Assembly (NCBI RefSeq): GCF_003026215.1
Contig: NZ_PYOC01000004.1
Location: 62,001-126,000 of the forward strand
DNA length: 64,000 bases
Direction: 5' to 3'
DNA from: Photobacterium indicum
GTDB lineage: Bacteria > Pseudomonadota > Gammaproteobacteria > Enterobacterales > Vibrionaceae
Shown: piece after piece, positions 37,254 to 48,239 of the stretch
Position numbering within the stretch: the stretch's first letter is position 1
Layout: each line of letters opens with the position of its first letter
The notes under the pieces: generated by a model
Told to the model about the DNA's origin: nothing
What the model saw: the letters and a program-made list of their open reading frames with translations, nothing else
The model's database searches: none
Position numbers and translations under genes: made by a program

Positions 37254-37289
37254 AGGCCTCCATTCAAACGGCAAGCTAAATTCTACAGA

Positions 37290-37324
37290 CAAAAAAGCGA
37301 AGCTCTTGGCTTCGCTTTTTTTAT
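37290..37324. terminator. Bidirectional terminator between the YIP1 gene and purF
   Basis: AGCGAAGC, loop TCTTG, GCTTCGCT (37296-37316), with A6 on the left and T8 on the right. Confidence 0.92.
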
Positions 37325-37366
37325 TTCAAACTTTTTTATATATCAAGCTTGATCACTCAGCGCTAA

Positions 37367-38884
37367 TTAAACGCCTTCGTTATGAAGCTCTAGATTAGCA
37401 AGATCTTGCTGAATTTCACGTTGAGTTTTAGAGTCTTCATTACGTAACGAATCTAAGAACTCAAGGTACTGTTGATCAATATCACCCGTTACATAACTGC
37501 CATTAAATACCGACGTTTCGAATAATTTAATATCAGGATTCCCTTCAGCTACCGCTGCCACTAAGTCTTCCAGATCTTGGAAAATAAGGCCATCAGCACC
37601 AATCATTTTACTGATTTCGTCAACTTCGCGACCATGGGCGATTAACTCATTTGCCGATGGCATATCAATACCATATACATTAGGGAAACGTACTTCTGGT
37701 GCAGCTGATGCTAAGTACACTTTGTTGGCCCCTGCATCACGTGCCATTTCAATGATCTGTTCAGATGTTGTACCACGAACAATAGAATCATCGACTAATA
37801 GTACATTCTTGCCTTTAAATTCAGAACGGATCGCATTCAATTTACGACGAACTGATTTACGGCGCATTTGCTGACCAGGCATGATAAATGTGCGGCCAAC
37901 ATAACGGTTCTTCACAAAACCCTGACGATAAGGTTTGTCGATTGTACGTGCGATTTCTAATGCACTGTCGCATGATGTTTCTGGAATAGGAATAACAACA
38001 TCAATATCCAGATCATCCCACTCGCGCTTGATTTTCTCACCCAATTTCTGTCCCATGCACACTCGTGCACTATAAACTGAGACTTTATCCATGAATGAAT
38101 CTGGACGAGCAAAATAGACGAACTCAAAAATACACGGATTTAATACAGGGTTATCAGCACATTGCTCAGTATATAATTGACCATCAAAAGTAACATATAC
38201 GGCTTCGCCAGGCGCAACATCACGCATGAAATCAAAACCTACTGCATCAAGTGCAACAGATTCAGAAGCAACCATATATTCTGTTGAACCATCAATGTCA
38301 CGCTTACCAATACATAAAGGACGAATGCCGTGTGGGTCACGAAATGCAATTAAACCGTGGCTAATCACCATAGCAACAACCGCATATGCACCTTTTACAT
38401 GTCGATGAACTTCACGTACCGCAGTGAAAATATCTTCAGGTTTCAAAGGGTAAGAGTTAGACAGTTCGAGTTGATTTGCCAATACATTCAACAGAATTTC
38501 AGAATCTGATGTTGTATTAACATGACGACGTGCATGGGTAAATAAAGATTCTTTAACTTCAGCAGCATTTGTTAAATTACCATTATGTGCCAAAGAAATA
38601 CCGTAAGGTGAATTCACATAAAATGGTTGAGCTTCTGAAGCACTAGAACTTCCTGCTGTTGGGTAACGTACATGACCAATACCCACATTCCCTTGAAGAC
38701 GCTGCATGTGTCTAGCTTCAAACACATCACGAACAAGTCCATTCGCTTTTCGCAGACGGAAACGATTGCTTTCCAGAGTAACAATACCGGCAGCATCTTG
38801 ACCACGGTGTTGCAACACGGTCAGTGCATCATAGATAGACTGGTTTACTAGGGTAGACCCCACGATTCCGACAATACCACACAT
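37367..38884 (-). CDS. purF: Amidophosphoribosyltransferase PurF
   Basis: First committed enzyme of purine synthesis; makes phosphoribosylamine from PRPP and glutamine. The 505 aa start MCGIVGIVG, the N-terminal nucleophile Cys2 after Met removal. The glutaminase domain shows [33 protein letters not shown] and LAHNGNLTN. The phosphoribosyltransferase loop is [20 protein letters not shown]. It lies 93 bases downstream of cvpA on the same strand, an operon conserved in enterics, under the PurR operator upstream of cvpA. Confidence 0.97.
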   Translation of the reverse strand: MCGIVGIVGSTLVNQSIYDALTVLQHRGQDAAGIVTLESNRFRLRKANGLVRDVFEARHMQRLQGNVGIGHVRYPTAGSSSASEAQPFYVNSPYGISLAHNGNLTNAAEVKESLFTHARRHVNTTSDSEILLNVLANQLELSNSYPLKPEDIFTAVREVHRHVKGAYAVVAMVISHGLIAFRDPHGIRPLCIGKRDIDGSTEYMVASESVALDAVGFDFMRDVAPGEAVYVTFDGQLYTEQCADNPVLNPCIFEFVYFARPDSFMDKVSVYSARVCMGQKLGEKIKREWDDLDIDVVIPIPETSCDSALEIARTIDKPYRQGFVKNRYVGRTFIMPGQQMRRKSVRRKLNAIRSEFKGKNVLLVDDSIVRGTTSEQIIEMARDAGANKVYLASAAPEVRFPNVYGIDMPSANELIAHGREVDEISKMIGADGLIFQDLEDLVAAVAEGNPDIKLFETSVFNGSYVTGDIDQQYLEFLDSLRNEDSKTQREIQQDLANLELHNEGV

Positions 38885-38977
38885 GTCCTAAATCCTCGTC
38901 ACGCATTAAATATCAGATTGTGCGCAGCAATAGCATAAGTAACACTGTTGCCACATACAATTGATAAGAAGCCGACG

Positions 38978-39472
38978 CTACAGTGCGCCGGGTAAAAAAC
39001 TTGATGTATCTTTGATATATGAAAAGAACCATTCAATCACCATACCAAACTGAGGAATCAGTTCTGACGCTTTCCACCAATCAGCACTTGAAAATCCAGT
39101 AAAGGTATCAATGAAAAATAGTATGGCAGATACAATGAGTACCCCTCTCACACCACCAAATACAACGCCGAGTACACGGTCTGTACCAGACAAACCTGTT
39201 TTCTGTACGAGTTGCCCAATAACGTAGTTCACTACCGCGCCAACAACCAGCGTTGAAATGAACAGGACAGCAATCGCACTACCATTTCGCAACGTGTCGT
39301 CCTGAATATTGGTAAAGTAAGCCGCCAACTGATTATAGAAGTTGCTTGCAATGAAAAAGGCAGCAAACCAAATAACTAACGATAAAGCTTCTTTAACAAA
39401 TCCACGGATCAAACTGACCAGTGCAGAGAAGCCAATCACACCTAAAATTACGTAATCTATCCAGATCATCAT
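38978..39472 (-). CDS. cvpA: Colicin V production family membrane protein CvpA
   Basis: A 164-residue inner-membrane protein with four hydrophobic segments ([73 protein letters not shown]). Between them is the conserved [15 protein letters not shown]. CvpA is implicated in envelope homeostasis and colicin V export in E. coli; the mechanism is unsettled. It is first in the cvpA-purF pair; a PurR box directly upstream controls both. Confidence 0.93.
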   Translation of the reverse strand: MMIWIDYVILGVIGFSALVSLIRGFVKEALSLVIWFAAFFIASNFYNQLAAYFTNIQDDTLRNGSAIAVLFISTLVVGAVVNYVIGQLVQKTGLSGTDRVLGVVFGGVRGVLIVSAILFFIDTFTGFSSADWWKASELIPQFGMVIEWFFSYIKDTSSFLPGAL

Positions 39473-39519
39473 TTATATATATCGTCTTGTTGATGCGTAT
39501 TCTAACAGAAAAAATGAGA

Positions 39520-39535
39520 ACGCAAACGTTTACCT
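39520..39535 (-). promoter_or_regulatory. PurR operator of the cvpA-purF operon
   Basis: ACGCAAACGTTTACCT closely matches the PurR consensus. On the minus strand it overlaps the -35 region of a TAGAAT -10 box that precedes cvpA. The operator touches the end of dedD. Confidence 0.88.
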
Positions 39536-40121
39536 AAGGATTTAATGGGTTAAATCTAACCAATTGGCCTTTTAATCCGGTTAATTTTTCCAATTGAACA
39601 GCTTGGTCAGAAAGTTTATCTTTCGAGACATCAGGACCAACAACGACTCTTGCCAAGTCACCCGATTTTGGTTGTTTAGGAAATACATGCGCTTGAAATC
39701 CCGCTTTGCGTAAATCAGCCACCAGCCTATGCGCGTTCTCAAAATTACGGAAAACGCCAAGCTGTACAACCCAACCACTGTTTACATTGTTTGTCTTTGG
39801 TAGCTCAACGGGCTGTGGTTTCACCGCTAAAGGTTCAGCACTTTTTACCACAGCAGCCATTTTTGAATCAGACGTAAGTTTAAACCCTTCGTCACCAATA
39901 ACGGCCGATACCGGTTCTTGCGGCAGTATAACATCTTCAAATTCAGGTTCAGGAATAACAGCGTATTCCTCCTGATCTGCAATGTCAGGCTGTAAAGGAA
40001 TACTGGCAAATTGCTCTTGGTAATGCTCTTTTTTTCCATCAAATAAATCAGGTAAAAAAATCACACCAATAGCAACTAAAACAATGGTACCAATCAGACG
40101 ATTTTGAAATTTACTCGCCAC
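39534..40121 (-). CDS. dedD: SPOR-domain cell-division protein DedD
   Basis: A 195-residue single-pass inner-membrane protein. The short cytoplasmic start and anchor are KFQNRLIGTIVLVAIGVIFL, followed by a periplasmic Pro/Glu/Val-rich linker. The C-terminal SPOR domain binds denuded septal peptidoglycan (NSGWVVQLGVFRNFENAHRL, VADLRKAGFQAHVFP, ARVVVGPDVSKD). Position folC-dedD-cvpA-purF is the same as in E. coli and confirms identity. Confidence 0.92.
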   Translation of the reverse strand: MASKFQNRLIGTIVLVAIGVIFLPDLFDGKKEHYQEQFASIPLQPDIADQEEYAVIPEPEFEDVILPQEPVSAVIGDEGFKLTSDSKMAAVVKSAEPLAVKPQPVELPKTNNVNSGWVVQLGVFRNFENAHRLVADLRKAGFQAHVFPKQPKSGDLARVVVGPDVSKDKLSDQAVQLEKLTGLKGQLVRFNPLNP

Positions 40122-40198
40122 ATATACTCCTGTTTATTCTGGGGCTAATCGCAAAAAAATTTCTGCGAAAATGTCTCTGTTCATTAATCACAAAGAGA

Positions 40199-41479
40199 CT
40201 AACGATGAGAGAGATAACTCGATACTTGACCGACAGTGTAAAACGAGCCAAAGACGATTACCACATCGTCTGATGCTGCTTGTGTTAAGGCTGCGTCAAA
40301 TGCCAACTCTGGAGAGGCAAAGCCTGTTACATCGATTGATAAGTGGCTGATAATCTCATCGGCTTTCGCAGCACGCGGACCTTCCAAAGATGCGGGATAC
40401 CACATATCAACAATGCCTTTCATCTCATCTATTGTTGCAGCAATATCTTTATCGTGCAGCATCGCCACAACCGCATGAATACGCGTTTTGTTTTCGCGTA
40501 ATTTTAACTGCGTTAATTGTGATGAAAAGTACTCAGCTGAATGAGGATTATGTGCCACATCCATCAACACTAGTGGTGACTCACTCACCCGTTCCATACG
40601 GCCAGGCAACGATACTTTAGCCAAGCCTGCTGCGATATTCTTATCACTAATCTCAAGCTCTGCAGTACCCAGCGCCATTAGTGCTGTCGCGGCATTAGGA
40701 AGTGGTAATGCTGGTATAGGTAAATCTGTTAAATCAAATGCCCCACAATTCCAGCTCCAAGTATCTCCTTGCTGCTCATAGCTGAACTGGTAACCAACCT
40801 GATAAAGCTCAGCCCCAATATCATCGGCGTGAGCTGGCACGCTTGCAGGAGGGTTAGGTTGCCCACAAATCGCTGGCTTTTCAGAACGGAAGATACCCGC
40901 CTTTTCAAAACCAATAACTTCAATATCATCACCAAGCCAATCAACATGATCAACAGCTAGGCTGGTAATAACAGAAACATCGTGATCGACAACATTAGTT
41001 GCATCTAGTCGTCCACCTAAGCCAACTTCTAGAATCACTACATCAACACGCTGCTGCTTAAATAAATGCAGTGCGGCTAATGTTCCAAATTCAAATAAAC
41101 TTAAACTGATGTCACCACGGGCTTGTTCGATATGAGCAAAGGCAGCACTGTGGTAACTGTCATCAAGTTCTTGTCCATTAATACGAACACGTTCGTTGTA
41201 ACGAATAAGGTGAGGTGAACTGTAAACCCCTACCTTGTAGCCCGCATCAATCAATATCGCTTCAAGAATGGCGCAGGTAGACCCTTTCCCGTTCGTTCCC
41301 GCAACGGTAATAACCCGCCCTGCTGGTTTGATCAATTGCTCTTTTTGAGCGACAGCAAACGCACGATCTAACCCTAGATCAATCGCGCTGGTATGAAGTT
41401 TTTCTAAATAGGTCAGCCATGAAGGCAAAGAGGCTGTGGCATGTGGTGCAGTCAATCCAGACATTGGTGATATATTCAC
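40199..41479 (-). CDS. folC: Bifunctional folylpolyglutamate/dihydrofolate synthase FolC
   Basis: Adds glutamate to dihydropteroate and to tetrahydrofolate, 426 aa (E. coli 422). The ATP P-loop is VITVAGTNGKGSTCAILEAI. The folate-binding area has YSSPHLIRYNERVRING, and the Mur-ligase-like core has VVILEVGLGGRLDATNVVD and SLAVDHVDWLGDDIEVIGFE. The C-terminal domain has LMDVAHNPHSAEYF and VVIVFGSFYTVGQV. The outermost start is GTG; an ATG five codons in (MSGLTAPHA) is equally possible, and neither has a good ribosome site. Confidence 0.95.
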   Translation of the reverse strand: MNISPMSGLTAPHATASLPSWLTYLEKLHTSAIDLGLDRAFAVAQKEQLIKPAGRVITVAGTNGKGSTCAILEAILIDAGYKVGVYSSPHLIRYNERVRINGQELDDSYHSAAFAHIEQARGDISLSLFEFGTLAALHLFKQQRVDVVILEVGLGGRLDATNVVDHDVSVITSLAVDHVDWLGDDIEVIGFEKAGIFRSEKPAICGQPNPPASVPAHADDIGAELYQVGYQFSYEQQGDTWSWNCGAFDLTDLPIPALPLPNAATALMALGTAELEISDKNIAAGLAKVSLPGRMERVSESPLVLMDVAHNPHSAEYFSSQLTQLKLRENKTRIHAVVAMLHDKDIAATIDEMKGIVDMWYPASLEGPRAAKADEIISHLSIDVTGFASPELAFDAALTQAASDDVVIVFGSFYTVGQVSSYLSHR

Positions 41480-41608
41480 TTATTGATACCCATTGGAGCG
41501 TCTAATCTAACACTGAACTGTCGTTAAATTAATCCAAACAAACTAATAAATTGTTACTGCTAGCATTTTGAAACATTTTCTGATTAAAAAGCCTCAAATT
41601 ATTGATAT

Positions 41609-41646
41609 AAAAAAGCGCCTGTTGAATACATTCAACAGGCGCTTTC
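41609..41646 (-). terminator. Intrinsic terminator of accD
   Basis: AGCGCCTGTTGAAT (41614-41627) pairs perfectly with ATTCAACAGGCGCT (41630-41643). On the minus strand TTTTTTATA follows. Confidence 0.93.
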
Positions 41647-41692
41647 TATTCAATACTAAACAATTTTCGAACAACAAGAATAAACGAATGGC

Positions 41693-42616
41693 TTATTCTT
41701 GTTCTTTTGCTTGCTCTGGTGCACTTTCTTCCAGTTTAGGTTGTTCAATAGGCACAACTAAAGGTGAAGAATGGTTGGTCATTTTAGCAACAAGACCACC
41801 AATACGCTGGCGCATTTCACGACGGTTAACAATCATATCAATTGCACCATGCTCAAGCAGGAATTCACTACGCTGGAAACCTTCAGGAAGTTTTTCACGT
41901 ACTGTTTGCTCAATAACGCGTTGGCCAGCAAAACCAATCAATGCTTTTGGCTCACCGATATTAATATCACCTAACATTGCAAGGCTAGCTGATACGCCGC
42001 CCATTGTTGGGTCTGTCAATACGGAAATAAACGGCAAACCTTTTGCAGATAAACGCTCTAATGCTGCACTCGTTTTCGCCATTTGCATCAGTGACGTCAA
42101 GGCTTCTTGCATGCGTGCACCGCCACTGGCAGAAAAACACACTAATCCACAATTGCTTTCGATGGCTTCATTAACAGCACGAACAAACTTAGCACCAACA
42201 ACGGAGCCCATAGAGCCGCCCATGAAAGAGAACTCAAATGCACAAGCAACAATCGGTTGCTCTAGCAATGTACCTTTCATTACGATAAGTGCGTCTTTTT
42301 CACCACTTGATTTTTGAGCGGCAGAAATACGATCTTTATATTTCTTAGAATCACGGAATTTTAATATGTCTTTTGGCTCTAGCTCTGCAGCCAACTCCAC
42401 TTGACTCTCCGTATCAAGAAACGTTTCAAGACGACGACGAGCTTTCATTCGCATATGATGATCGCACTTTGGACAAACTTCTAGGTTACGTTCCAGATCG
42501 GCGTGATAAAGCACTTGCTCGCACGAAGTACATTTAGTCCAAACCCCTTCAGGGATTGACACTTTACGAGAAGAGACAATATTGCTTTTAGTTAGAATCT
42601 TTTCAAGCCAGCTCAT
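41693..42616 (-). CDS. accD: Acetyl-CoA carboxylase carboxyltransferase beta subunit AccD
   Basis: The beta half of the carboxyltransferase that makes malonyl-CoA, 307 aa (E. coli 304). The N-terminal zinc ribbon is [20 protein letters not shown] with CPKCDHHM. The crotonase-like core has [54 protein letters not shown] and [17 protein letters not shown]. The C-terminal tail is Glu/Pro/Gln-rich. It lies between truA and folC as in E. coli, but dedA, which E. coli has between truA and accD, is absent. Confidence 0.96.
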   Translation of the reverse strand: MSWLEKILTKSNIVSSRKVSIPEGVWTKCTSCEQVLYHADLERNLEVCPKCDHHMRMKARRRLETFLDTESQVELAAELEPKDILKFRDSKKYKDRISAAQKSSGEKDALIVMKGTLLEQPIVACAFEFSFMGGSMGSVVGAKFVRAVNEAIESNCGLVCFSASGGARMQEALTSLMQMAKTSAALERLSAKGLPFISVLTDPTMGGVSASLAMLGDINIGEPKALIGFAGQRVIEQTVREKLPEGFQRSEFLLEHGAIDMIVNRREMRQRIGGLVAKMTNHSSPLVVPIEQPKLEESAPEQAKEQE

Positions 42617-42846
42617 GAATGACCTTTAATTTAATTCCCCCGCTTATTTTACGCCGAGGATACAAATTCAATAATTATAAGAGGGGAATTAAAGCACAAA
42701 GTTGCCAGTCTGTAGATAAAAAACTGGTTGTACCTTATGCGAGATCCCAAAAATACAGTACTTAATTCAAAAAAACATGCACTGCTCTATCAACAATACG
42801 GACGATGCTAACCTGTAATCCAGTAATAATATTCGTCTAAAAACGG

Positions 42847-43632
42847 TTAGTCTGGCAGGAAAATAGGCCCTAATGGCGAACTTGGTAAACCAAATTCTTC
42901 AGGATAATCAACGGCAACCAAGTATAATCCAGCAGCTTTTGCCGTTTCACCCGCCACACGACGATCTTTTTGTTCCAGTACCCACTTCATCCATTCGGGT
43001 GTTTCTTGACCACGACCAACGCGAATTAAACTACCCGCAATATTACGTACCATATGATGGACAAAAGCATTCGCTTTGATATCAATGATGACGAAATCAC
43101 CCTGACGGCTGACATTTACATGCTTCATCGCACGCCATGGGCTACGAGATTGGCACTGGCTCGCACGTACTGACGTAAAATCATGCTCCCCAACTAAGTA
43201 CTGTGCAGCTTCGTGCATTTTCTTTTCATCTAAATGCCCATGGTAATGGCTAACACCAACACCAAAAATAGCGGGACGTAGTGCATTATTATAGATGATA
43301 TAACGATAGCGACGTGCTGTTGCACTAAAGCGGGCATGAAAATCATCACTCACTTGCGTTGCCCAACGAACGGAAATATCACGAGGTAAATGCGCATTAA
43401 CACCAATCGTCCATGCTACCATTTGACGGTCAACATCAACATCGAAGTGAACAACTTGCCCCGTGCCGTGAACACCTGTATCAGTTCGCCCTGCACAAAA
43501 TACGGCAATCGGTTTATTTGCGATATGCGATAGCGCCTTTTCTAAGCGTTCTTGTACGCTATCTACATCGACTTGACGTTGCCAACCACAGTACTTTGCA
43601 CCGTCATACTCAATACCTAAAGCTATTCGCAT
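42847..43632 (-). CDS. truA: tRNA pseudouridine(38-40) synthase TruA
   Basis: Isomerises uridines 38-40 in the anticodon arm of many tRNAs, 261 aa. The start [20 protein letters not shown] is the family N-terminus. The catalytic aspartate is in [19 protein letters not shown]. Later motifs are [35 protein letters not shown] and [19 protein letters not shown]. It follows hubP/fimV across a hairpin and stands upstream of accD. Confidence 0.96.
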   Translation of the reverse strand: MRIALGIEYDGAKYCGWQRQVDVDSVQERLEKALSHIANKPIAVFCAGRTDTGVHGTGQVVHFDVDVDRQMVAWTIGVNAHLPRDISVRWATQVSDDFHARFSATARRYRYIIYNNALRPAIFGVGVSHYHGHLDEKKMHEAAQYLVGEHDFTSVRASQCQSRSPWRAMKHVNVSRQGDFVIIDIKANAFVHHMVRNIAGSLIRVGRGQETPEWMKWVLEQKDRRVAGETAKAAGLYLVAVDYPEEFGLPSSPLGPIFLPD

Positions 43633-43710
43633 AATTAAATTCGTTCTCAGAGCGGCGCATGGCCAATTTCAAAGGAAGGGATTATAAGGAATAGAGTGTA
43701 GGAAAAGAAG

Positions 43711-43742
43711 CCCCTTAGACGCTTGATAGCTCGCCTAAGGGG
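43711..43742 (-). terminator. Likely terminator of hubP/fimV
   Basis: CCCCTTAG (43711-43718) pairs with CTAAGGGG (43735-43742) with inner GC-rich pairing. On the minus strand CTTCTTTTCC follows. Confidence 0.65.
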
Positions 43743-43753
43743 ATATTAAAGGG

Positions 43754-46700
43754 TTAACGCTTGTATTGTGTTAATAATTTCGTTGCTTCACGCTGACTTA
43801 CTGAGTCACCTTTTTGGGCAACTTCTTCAAGTAGACCTATTGCGCCTTCAGCATCATTCATTTCTAAATAGGCTTTTGCGAGATCCAATTTACTTGAATA
43901 TTCACCATGACTATCAACATCGTAAGATTCTATGCCAGCAAGTACATCAGGGAACTCATCCAATCCTACCTCAAGGTTTAGCGGCTCTGTATCTAAATCA
44001 ACAGGGTTAGTGAGTTCTTCTTCTTTCATTAGCTCATCAATGCTGATGTAAGGAGAAGCGAGCGGTTCTTCTTCATCCAGTAAAACACTGGCTGGCTCTG
44101 CAAACGTTAAAGCAGGCTCTTCGCTTTCTTCAATTAATGATTCAGGATCAACCGAGGTGACATCTTCAACTTGCATCTCGGGCTGAATAGACCAATCTTC
44201 ACTTTCCAGTTCAGGTTCAGGTGTTGAGCCAGCCCAAACAGCAGCGTCTTCTTCTGGTACAGATAAATCAATAGCATCATTTTCAATCATGTCGCTATTC
44301 ATGAAATCAAGACTATTAAAATCTAGATCTTGCTCAGTGTTACCTAACGGCTCATCAAATAATAATCCATCACGTTCTGCGGCTTCAATTTCTTGATTTA
44401 CACTTACCTTTGCATCCTCTTTGGTATGCTCTGGCACTATCGGATCATCAAGTTCAACGTCGGATTTTTGTGGGCTCTGTTCCTTATCTTCAGCTAGCTG
44501 TTCAGCGATGACTTGTTCACCCATAGCTGATTCATGCATAGCTTGTTCACCCAACGTTTCTGTAAACATCGCTTCTGTAAACGTAGCTGCAGGTTCAGTA
44601 AGCAGTGCTTCCATGTCTAACCCTGCTGAATCGACAAAATCTTCATCGAACATATCAGCGGCGGGTTCTTGAAAGCGCGCATTCACTTGGGAGTCAGTCG
44701 CGCTCTGTGGAGCTGTTTGTGTAACGGGAGACTTAGCCTTAAGGCCTTGTTCTAATTCGTACTGTTCAAGCTCATTCTGTTCTTCAAGCGATGCTTGCAA
44801 TGCATCATCTTCACTGAATTCAGGCAGTGTAGTTGGATCAATCGCTTCAAATGCAGGTTCATGCTCATGCTCATGCTCATGCTCATGCTCAAAGGATGTT
44901 TCAGCTCGTGGCGGTTGAGCAACGTTATTACCGTAAGATTCAGAGGCTTCTACCGCTTGTTGCAAATTTTTAACAACGTTATCGAGCGCAATGCGTTCAT
45001 CATCTTCTGATAATAATGAAAGATCCTCTTCTAATGTATCAGCTTCAGGATCATTGAAGGCGGTATCTTCATCAAACTCAGGTAACTCCTCAACAGAGAG
45101 CGATTCCCCTATCTGAGAACCAATAGGATTTGAATCTTTAGCAGGTGATCTTTCGTCTAATTCAGATAATGCCGCTTCTTCATCAAAAATAGGAAAATCA
45201 TCTAAATCGACAATTGGCTGTTCTTCGCTTTGATTTTCATTTTCATTTTCATTTTCAGCAACAAGAGCTTCTGCTGCATCTAGCTCTTCAAGTAAATCGG
45301 AAACACTACGCTCAATGGTTTCAACATCTTTATCTTCAGACTCTTCAGCATCTATTTCATTGATCACATGGTCAATATCGCTAAGCAATGTATCAATATC
45401 GTCGGCGGATTCTTCTGTGGATGACTTATCTGTAGTCGACTCCAAAACTGTTTTTTCTGGCGCTATTTTTGCCACATCATCTGGATGCAATGCTTCATTT
45501 AAAATGGCATCAAATGTTGCAGCTTCTGATTCTGGAAAATCAGCATCAGGCTTATTGGTTACTTCTTCTTTGCCTAAACCTTGCTGCTCTTGTAAAGGTG
45601 TTGATAATGCATTTTCAAACTCAGGATCACTGAACTCATCCTGAATACTATCATCGAGCAAGTTAGGCTCAGTAAGGTGACCAGCGGCAACCTTATCGTC
45701 AGCATCTATTACGTGATTTTTGTGTTCAAGGATTTCATCGAGTAAGTCTGTGCTATTTTCATCGATGATCAGCTGGTCAAGTTCAGTATTATCTTCTAAT
45801 TCTTCTTCATAAAAAGAATTGGCGTCGATATCAGTATCATCATCTGTATCTACTTCAGCATCACCAATTAATTCATCAAGTAAGGCGGTGCTATTTTCAT
45901 CAATTTCAATTGTTGACGTTAATTCTGCGTCGTCAGCACTGCCGTCTGATAACAACTCGTCGAGTAATGCCGTACTATTTTCTTCAATTTCGATATCACT
46001 GCTAAATTCATCATCTTCAACAATATCATCAAGTAATGCAGTACTTCCTTCTTCAAATATCAACTCATCAATGACATCTGCTTCAGAGTTCAAATCAAAA
46101 TCAGTTTGTTGAGCTGTGCTTTCTTCTGCTACATCATTTTCTTGTGCTGAAAAATAGTCACTTTCAGTAACCACCGCCGGATTAAACATGGCTTCAGCGT
46201 CAGCAAGCGCTTGATCAACCGCAGCTTGTTCAGCGTCATCACTGTTACCATTTTCTGATGATAAATCAGTATCTGAACTATCAAACGAATCGAATAATGC
46301 ATCCAATTCACTTTGATCAACAACTTCCTCAGCATTGGATGCTGCACTTTCTTCTATATTCGCTTCTAGCGTTTCTGAAAACGCAGTCGTATTATTCTTT
46401 GTATCTTCGTTTTCATTTTCTGCTTCAACTTCCGCTAGTAGATCATCAAGAATAGACTGATCTAACAGACCATCCTCAATACTATTACTGCTCATCAAAT
46501 CAGAATCAAATTCATTGTCGGCATCATCAGATAAATCAAAGTCTGGCTCATCATCCGCTTGCTCTTGCAGTGATTTCTCCCACATTGCGGCAAGTGCTTC
46601 ATCTGAACTTAGCTCTGAAGATGGCTCCATTTGATCGAGAGCACGCTCCATATCTTCAAGACCAATCGCCTGATCATCGCCTTTAACTGAAATACTGCGC

Positions 46701-48010
46701 GATGAAAGCCCACTATTGCTATCAAGATCTAAACCAAACTCATCATCCAGATCAGAAGATAAATCTAAACTTGCCGTATCATCTAGCATTTCGCTGGATG
46801 CAGGATTCGTATCATTATCAAACAAACTTTCTTCAGGGTTGCCAAACAGAGAATCATCGGAAGCAAATAGATCATCAATATCCTGATCTTCACTTAACAT
46901 TAAATCAGATTCATTATCTGTGGTATCTGCCATTAATGGCGCAGGTGCAATCGGTAATTCTTTGCCTTCCTGATTTTCTAATGATTTAATATCTGAATCT
47001 TCGTCATCCTTACGACGACGTAACATGAAGAATGCTATCGCGCCCGCAATCAAACCTCCAGGAATCAACCCTGCCGCAGCCAACAACCAAGGATTAGAAA
47101 TAAATTGATCAAACCATGACGGTTCCGTGTCTGTTGTTTGTACTTGAGCCTGTTCTTTTTGCTGCTCAAGGAAGCCTATAATCTCACCACGTAATGCTTC
47201 ATCGTCGGTGATTTGGTCTTTTAGTGCCGAAACTTCATATTGCATTTCAGATAAACGAACACGAAGCAAATGGTTACTTTCTAACAGCTTAGTCATCTGT
47301 TCATCAGAAGCATCAAGCTGTTCCTGTAACTCTGTCGGTTCAGGTTTCGGGGGTATCACTGCCCGTTCTGATGTGCTTTTTTGCGATGCACTGGCTTTTG
47401 ATATGCTTTGTTGCGATGTAGAGCGGGCTTTCAGTGGCGTAACCGATTCCACGATTGCTTTTTCAGGTTTTGCAATTGGTGTCGCGACAACTTGAGCGGT
47501 TGATTGCGTCGACGGTTTTACCGCTCTAGAGGTTCCAGATGTCGTCGAAGCTGATCGTGTTTGGCGACGTTGATCTGCCTCTAAACGACGCTTAACACTT
47601 GCAACGTCTTCACGTTGAATTTGCGCCATTGTAGGCATGCGTAACTGGCTACCAGGTTCTAACCCGTGGATATTGTTATTTTCAAAAGATTGCGGGTTTG
47701 CACGATGAATAGCGCCAATTACTTGGTAAATAGAAACTGAATTGTTCGGACGATAACGAGAGGCGATACCCCATAACGTCTCATTGGCTATTGTAGGGCC
47801 ATAGAGACTATTCGCTTGATTATTCGCTAACGAGGAATAGCTATTTGCCCCCCCAGTATCACGATAACGATCGGAAATAGTAAACGGCTGATCATCATCA
47901 GATGGGCCAATGATACGTACTGTATTCGCTTGCACCGGTAGTTGAAAAACTGTTGTTACGAAGGCAACCGGTAAAATGAAGCGTGTTACGAATTTAGGTA
48001 GGTTAGGCAC
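43754..48010 (-). CDS. HubP/FimV family polar landmark protein
   Basis: A large single-pass membrane protein of 1418 aa. It has a signal peptide (FILPVAFVTTVFQLPVQA) and a periplasmic LysM-like peptidoglycan-binding region (residues about 70-130: IANETLWGIASRYRPNNSVS, GLEPGSQLRMPTM). A coiled-coil segment (ELQEQLDASDEQMTKLLESN) and a membrane helix (WLLAAAGLIPGGLIAGAIAF) follow. Then come about 1000 very acidic cytoplasmic residues with repeats such as ENSTALLDEL. The C-terminus is the conserved FimV domain (SKLDLAKAYLEMNDAEGAIG). In Vibrio this position is HubP, which organises the cell pole (flagellum, chemotaxis, chromosome origin). Hexanucleotide repeats encode EHEHEHEHEHE near 44860. Confidence 0.9.
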   Translation of the reverse strand: MPNLPKFVTRFILPVAFVTTVFQLPVQANTVRIIGPSDDDQPFTISDRYRDTGGANSYSSLANNQANSLYGPTIANETLWGIASRYRPNNSVSIYQVIGAIHRANPQSFENNNIHGLEPGSQLRMPTMAQIQREDVASVKRRLEADQRRQTRSASTTSGTSRAVKPSTQSTAQVVATPIAKPEKAIVESVTPLKARSTSQQSISKASASQKSTSERAVIPPKPEPTELQEQLDASDEQMTKLLESNHLLRVRLSEMQYEVSALKDQITDDEALRGEIIGFLEQQKEQAQVQTTDTEPSWFDQFISNPWLLAAAGLIPGGLIAGAIAFFMLRRRKDDEDSDIKSLENQEGKELPIAPAPLMADTTDNESDLMLSEDQDIDDLFASDDSLFGNPEESLFDNDTNPASSEMLDDTASLDLSSDLDDEFGLDLDSNSGLSSRSISVKGDDQAIGLEDMERALDQMEPSSELSSDEALAAMWEKSLQEQADDEPDFDLSDDADNEFDSDLMSSNSIEDGLLDQSILDDLLAEVEAENENEDTKNNTTAFSETLEANIEESAASNAEEVVDQSELDALFDSFDSSDTDLSSENGNSDDAEQAAVDQALADAEAMFNPAVVTESDYFSAQENDVAEESTAQQTDFDLNSEADVIDELIFEEGSTALLDDIVEDDEFSSDIEIEENSTALLDELLSDGSADDAELTSTIEIDENSTALLDELIGDAEVDTDDDTDIDANSFYEEELEDNTELDQLIIDENSTDLLDEILEHKNHVIDADDKVAAGHLTEPNLLDDSIQDEFSDPEFENALSTPLQEQQGLGKEEVTNKPDADFPESEAATFDAILNEALHPDDVAKIAPEKTVLESTTDKSSTEESADDIDTLLSDIDHVINEIDAEESEDKDVETIERSVSDLLEELDAAEALVAENENENENQSEEQPIVDLDDFPIFDEEAALSELDERSPAKDSNPIGSQIGESLSVEELPEFDEDTAFNDPEADTLEEDLSLLSEDDERIALDNVVKNLQQAVEASESYGNNVAQPPRAETSFEHEHEHEHEHEPAFEAIDPTTLPEFSEDDALQASLEEQNELEQYELEQGLKAKSPVTQTAPQSATDSQVNARFQEPAADMFDEDFVDSAGLDMEALLTEPAATFTEAMFTETLGEQAMHESAMGEQVIAEQLAEDKEQSPQKSDVELDDPIVPEHTKEDAKVSVNQEIEAAERDGLLFDEPLGNTEQDLDFNSLDFMNSDMIENDAIDLSVPEEDAAVWAGSTPEPELESEDWSIQPEMQVEDVTSVDPESLIEESEEPALTFAEPASVLLDEEEPLASPYISIDELMKEEELTNPVDLDTEPLNLEVGLDEFPDVLAGIESYDVDSHGEYSSKLDLAKAYLEMNDAEGAIGLLEEVAQKGDSVSQREATKLLTQYKR

Positions 48011-48239
48011 TGCCCGCTATCCTCTCTGGCAGGGTATGAAATTGAAAGCTATTTCTAATAATTAAAGCAAAAGCTTTCATCCAAATTTCTATCGGCATTT
48101 CAAAAAATAACTGAAGTCGATTTTAACGATTGTTGCTTGTACACAACGAATGTCAAGACAGTCAAAGCGCTTTTACCTAAAGGATCATGAAAATGAAGTT
48201 GTGAGAAGCACATCACGTGCTACCCACATCTATTTCTAT

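Noticed and set aside
44860..44895. Repeats in hubP/fimV as a CRISPR-like or phase-variable tract
   Set aside because: The unit is 6 bases and in frame, so length changes cannot switch the gene off, and there are no spacers.
44421..47495. Several Ser- or His-rich open frames on the plus strand opposite hubP/fimV
   Set aside because: They mirror the acidic repeat codons of the real gene and have no ribosome sites.
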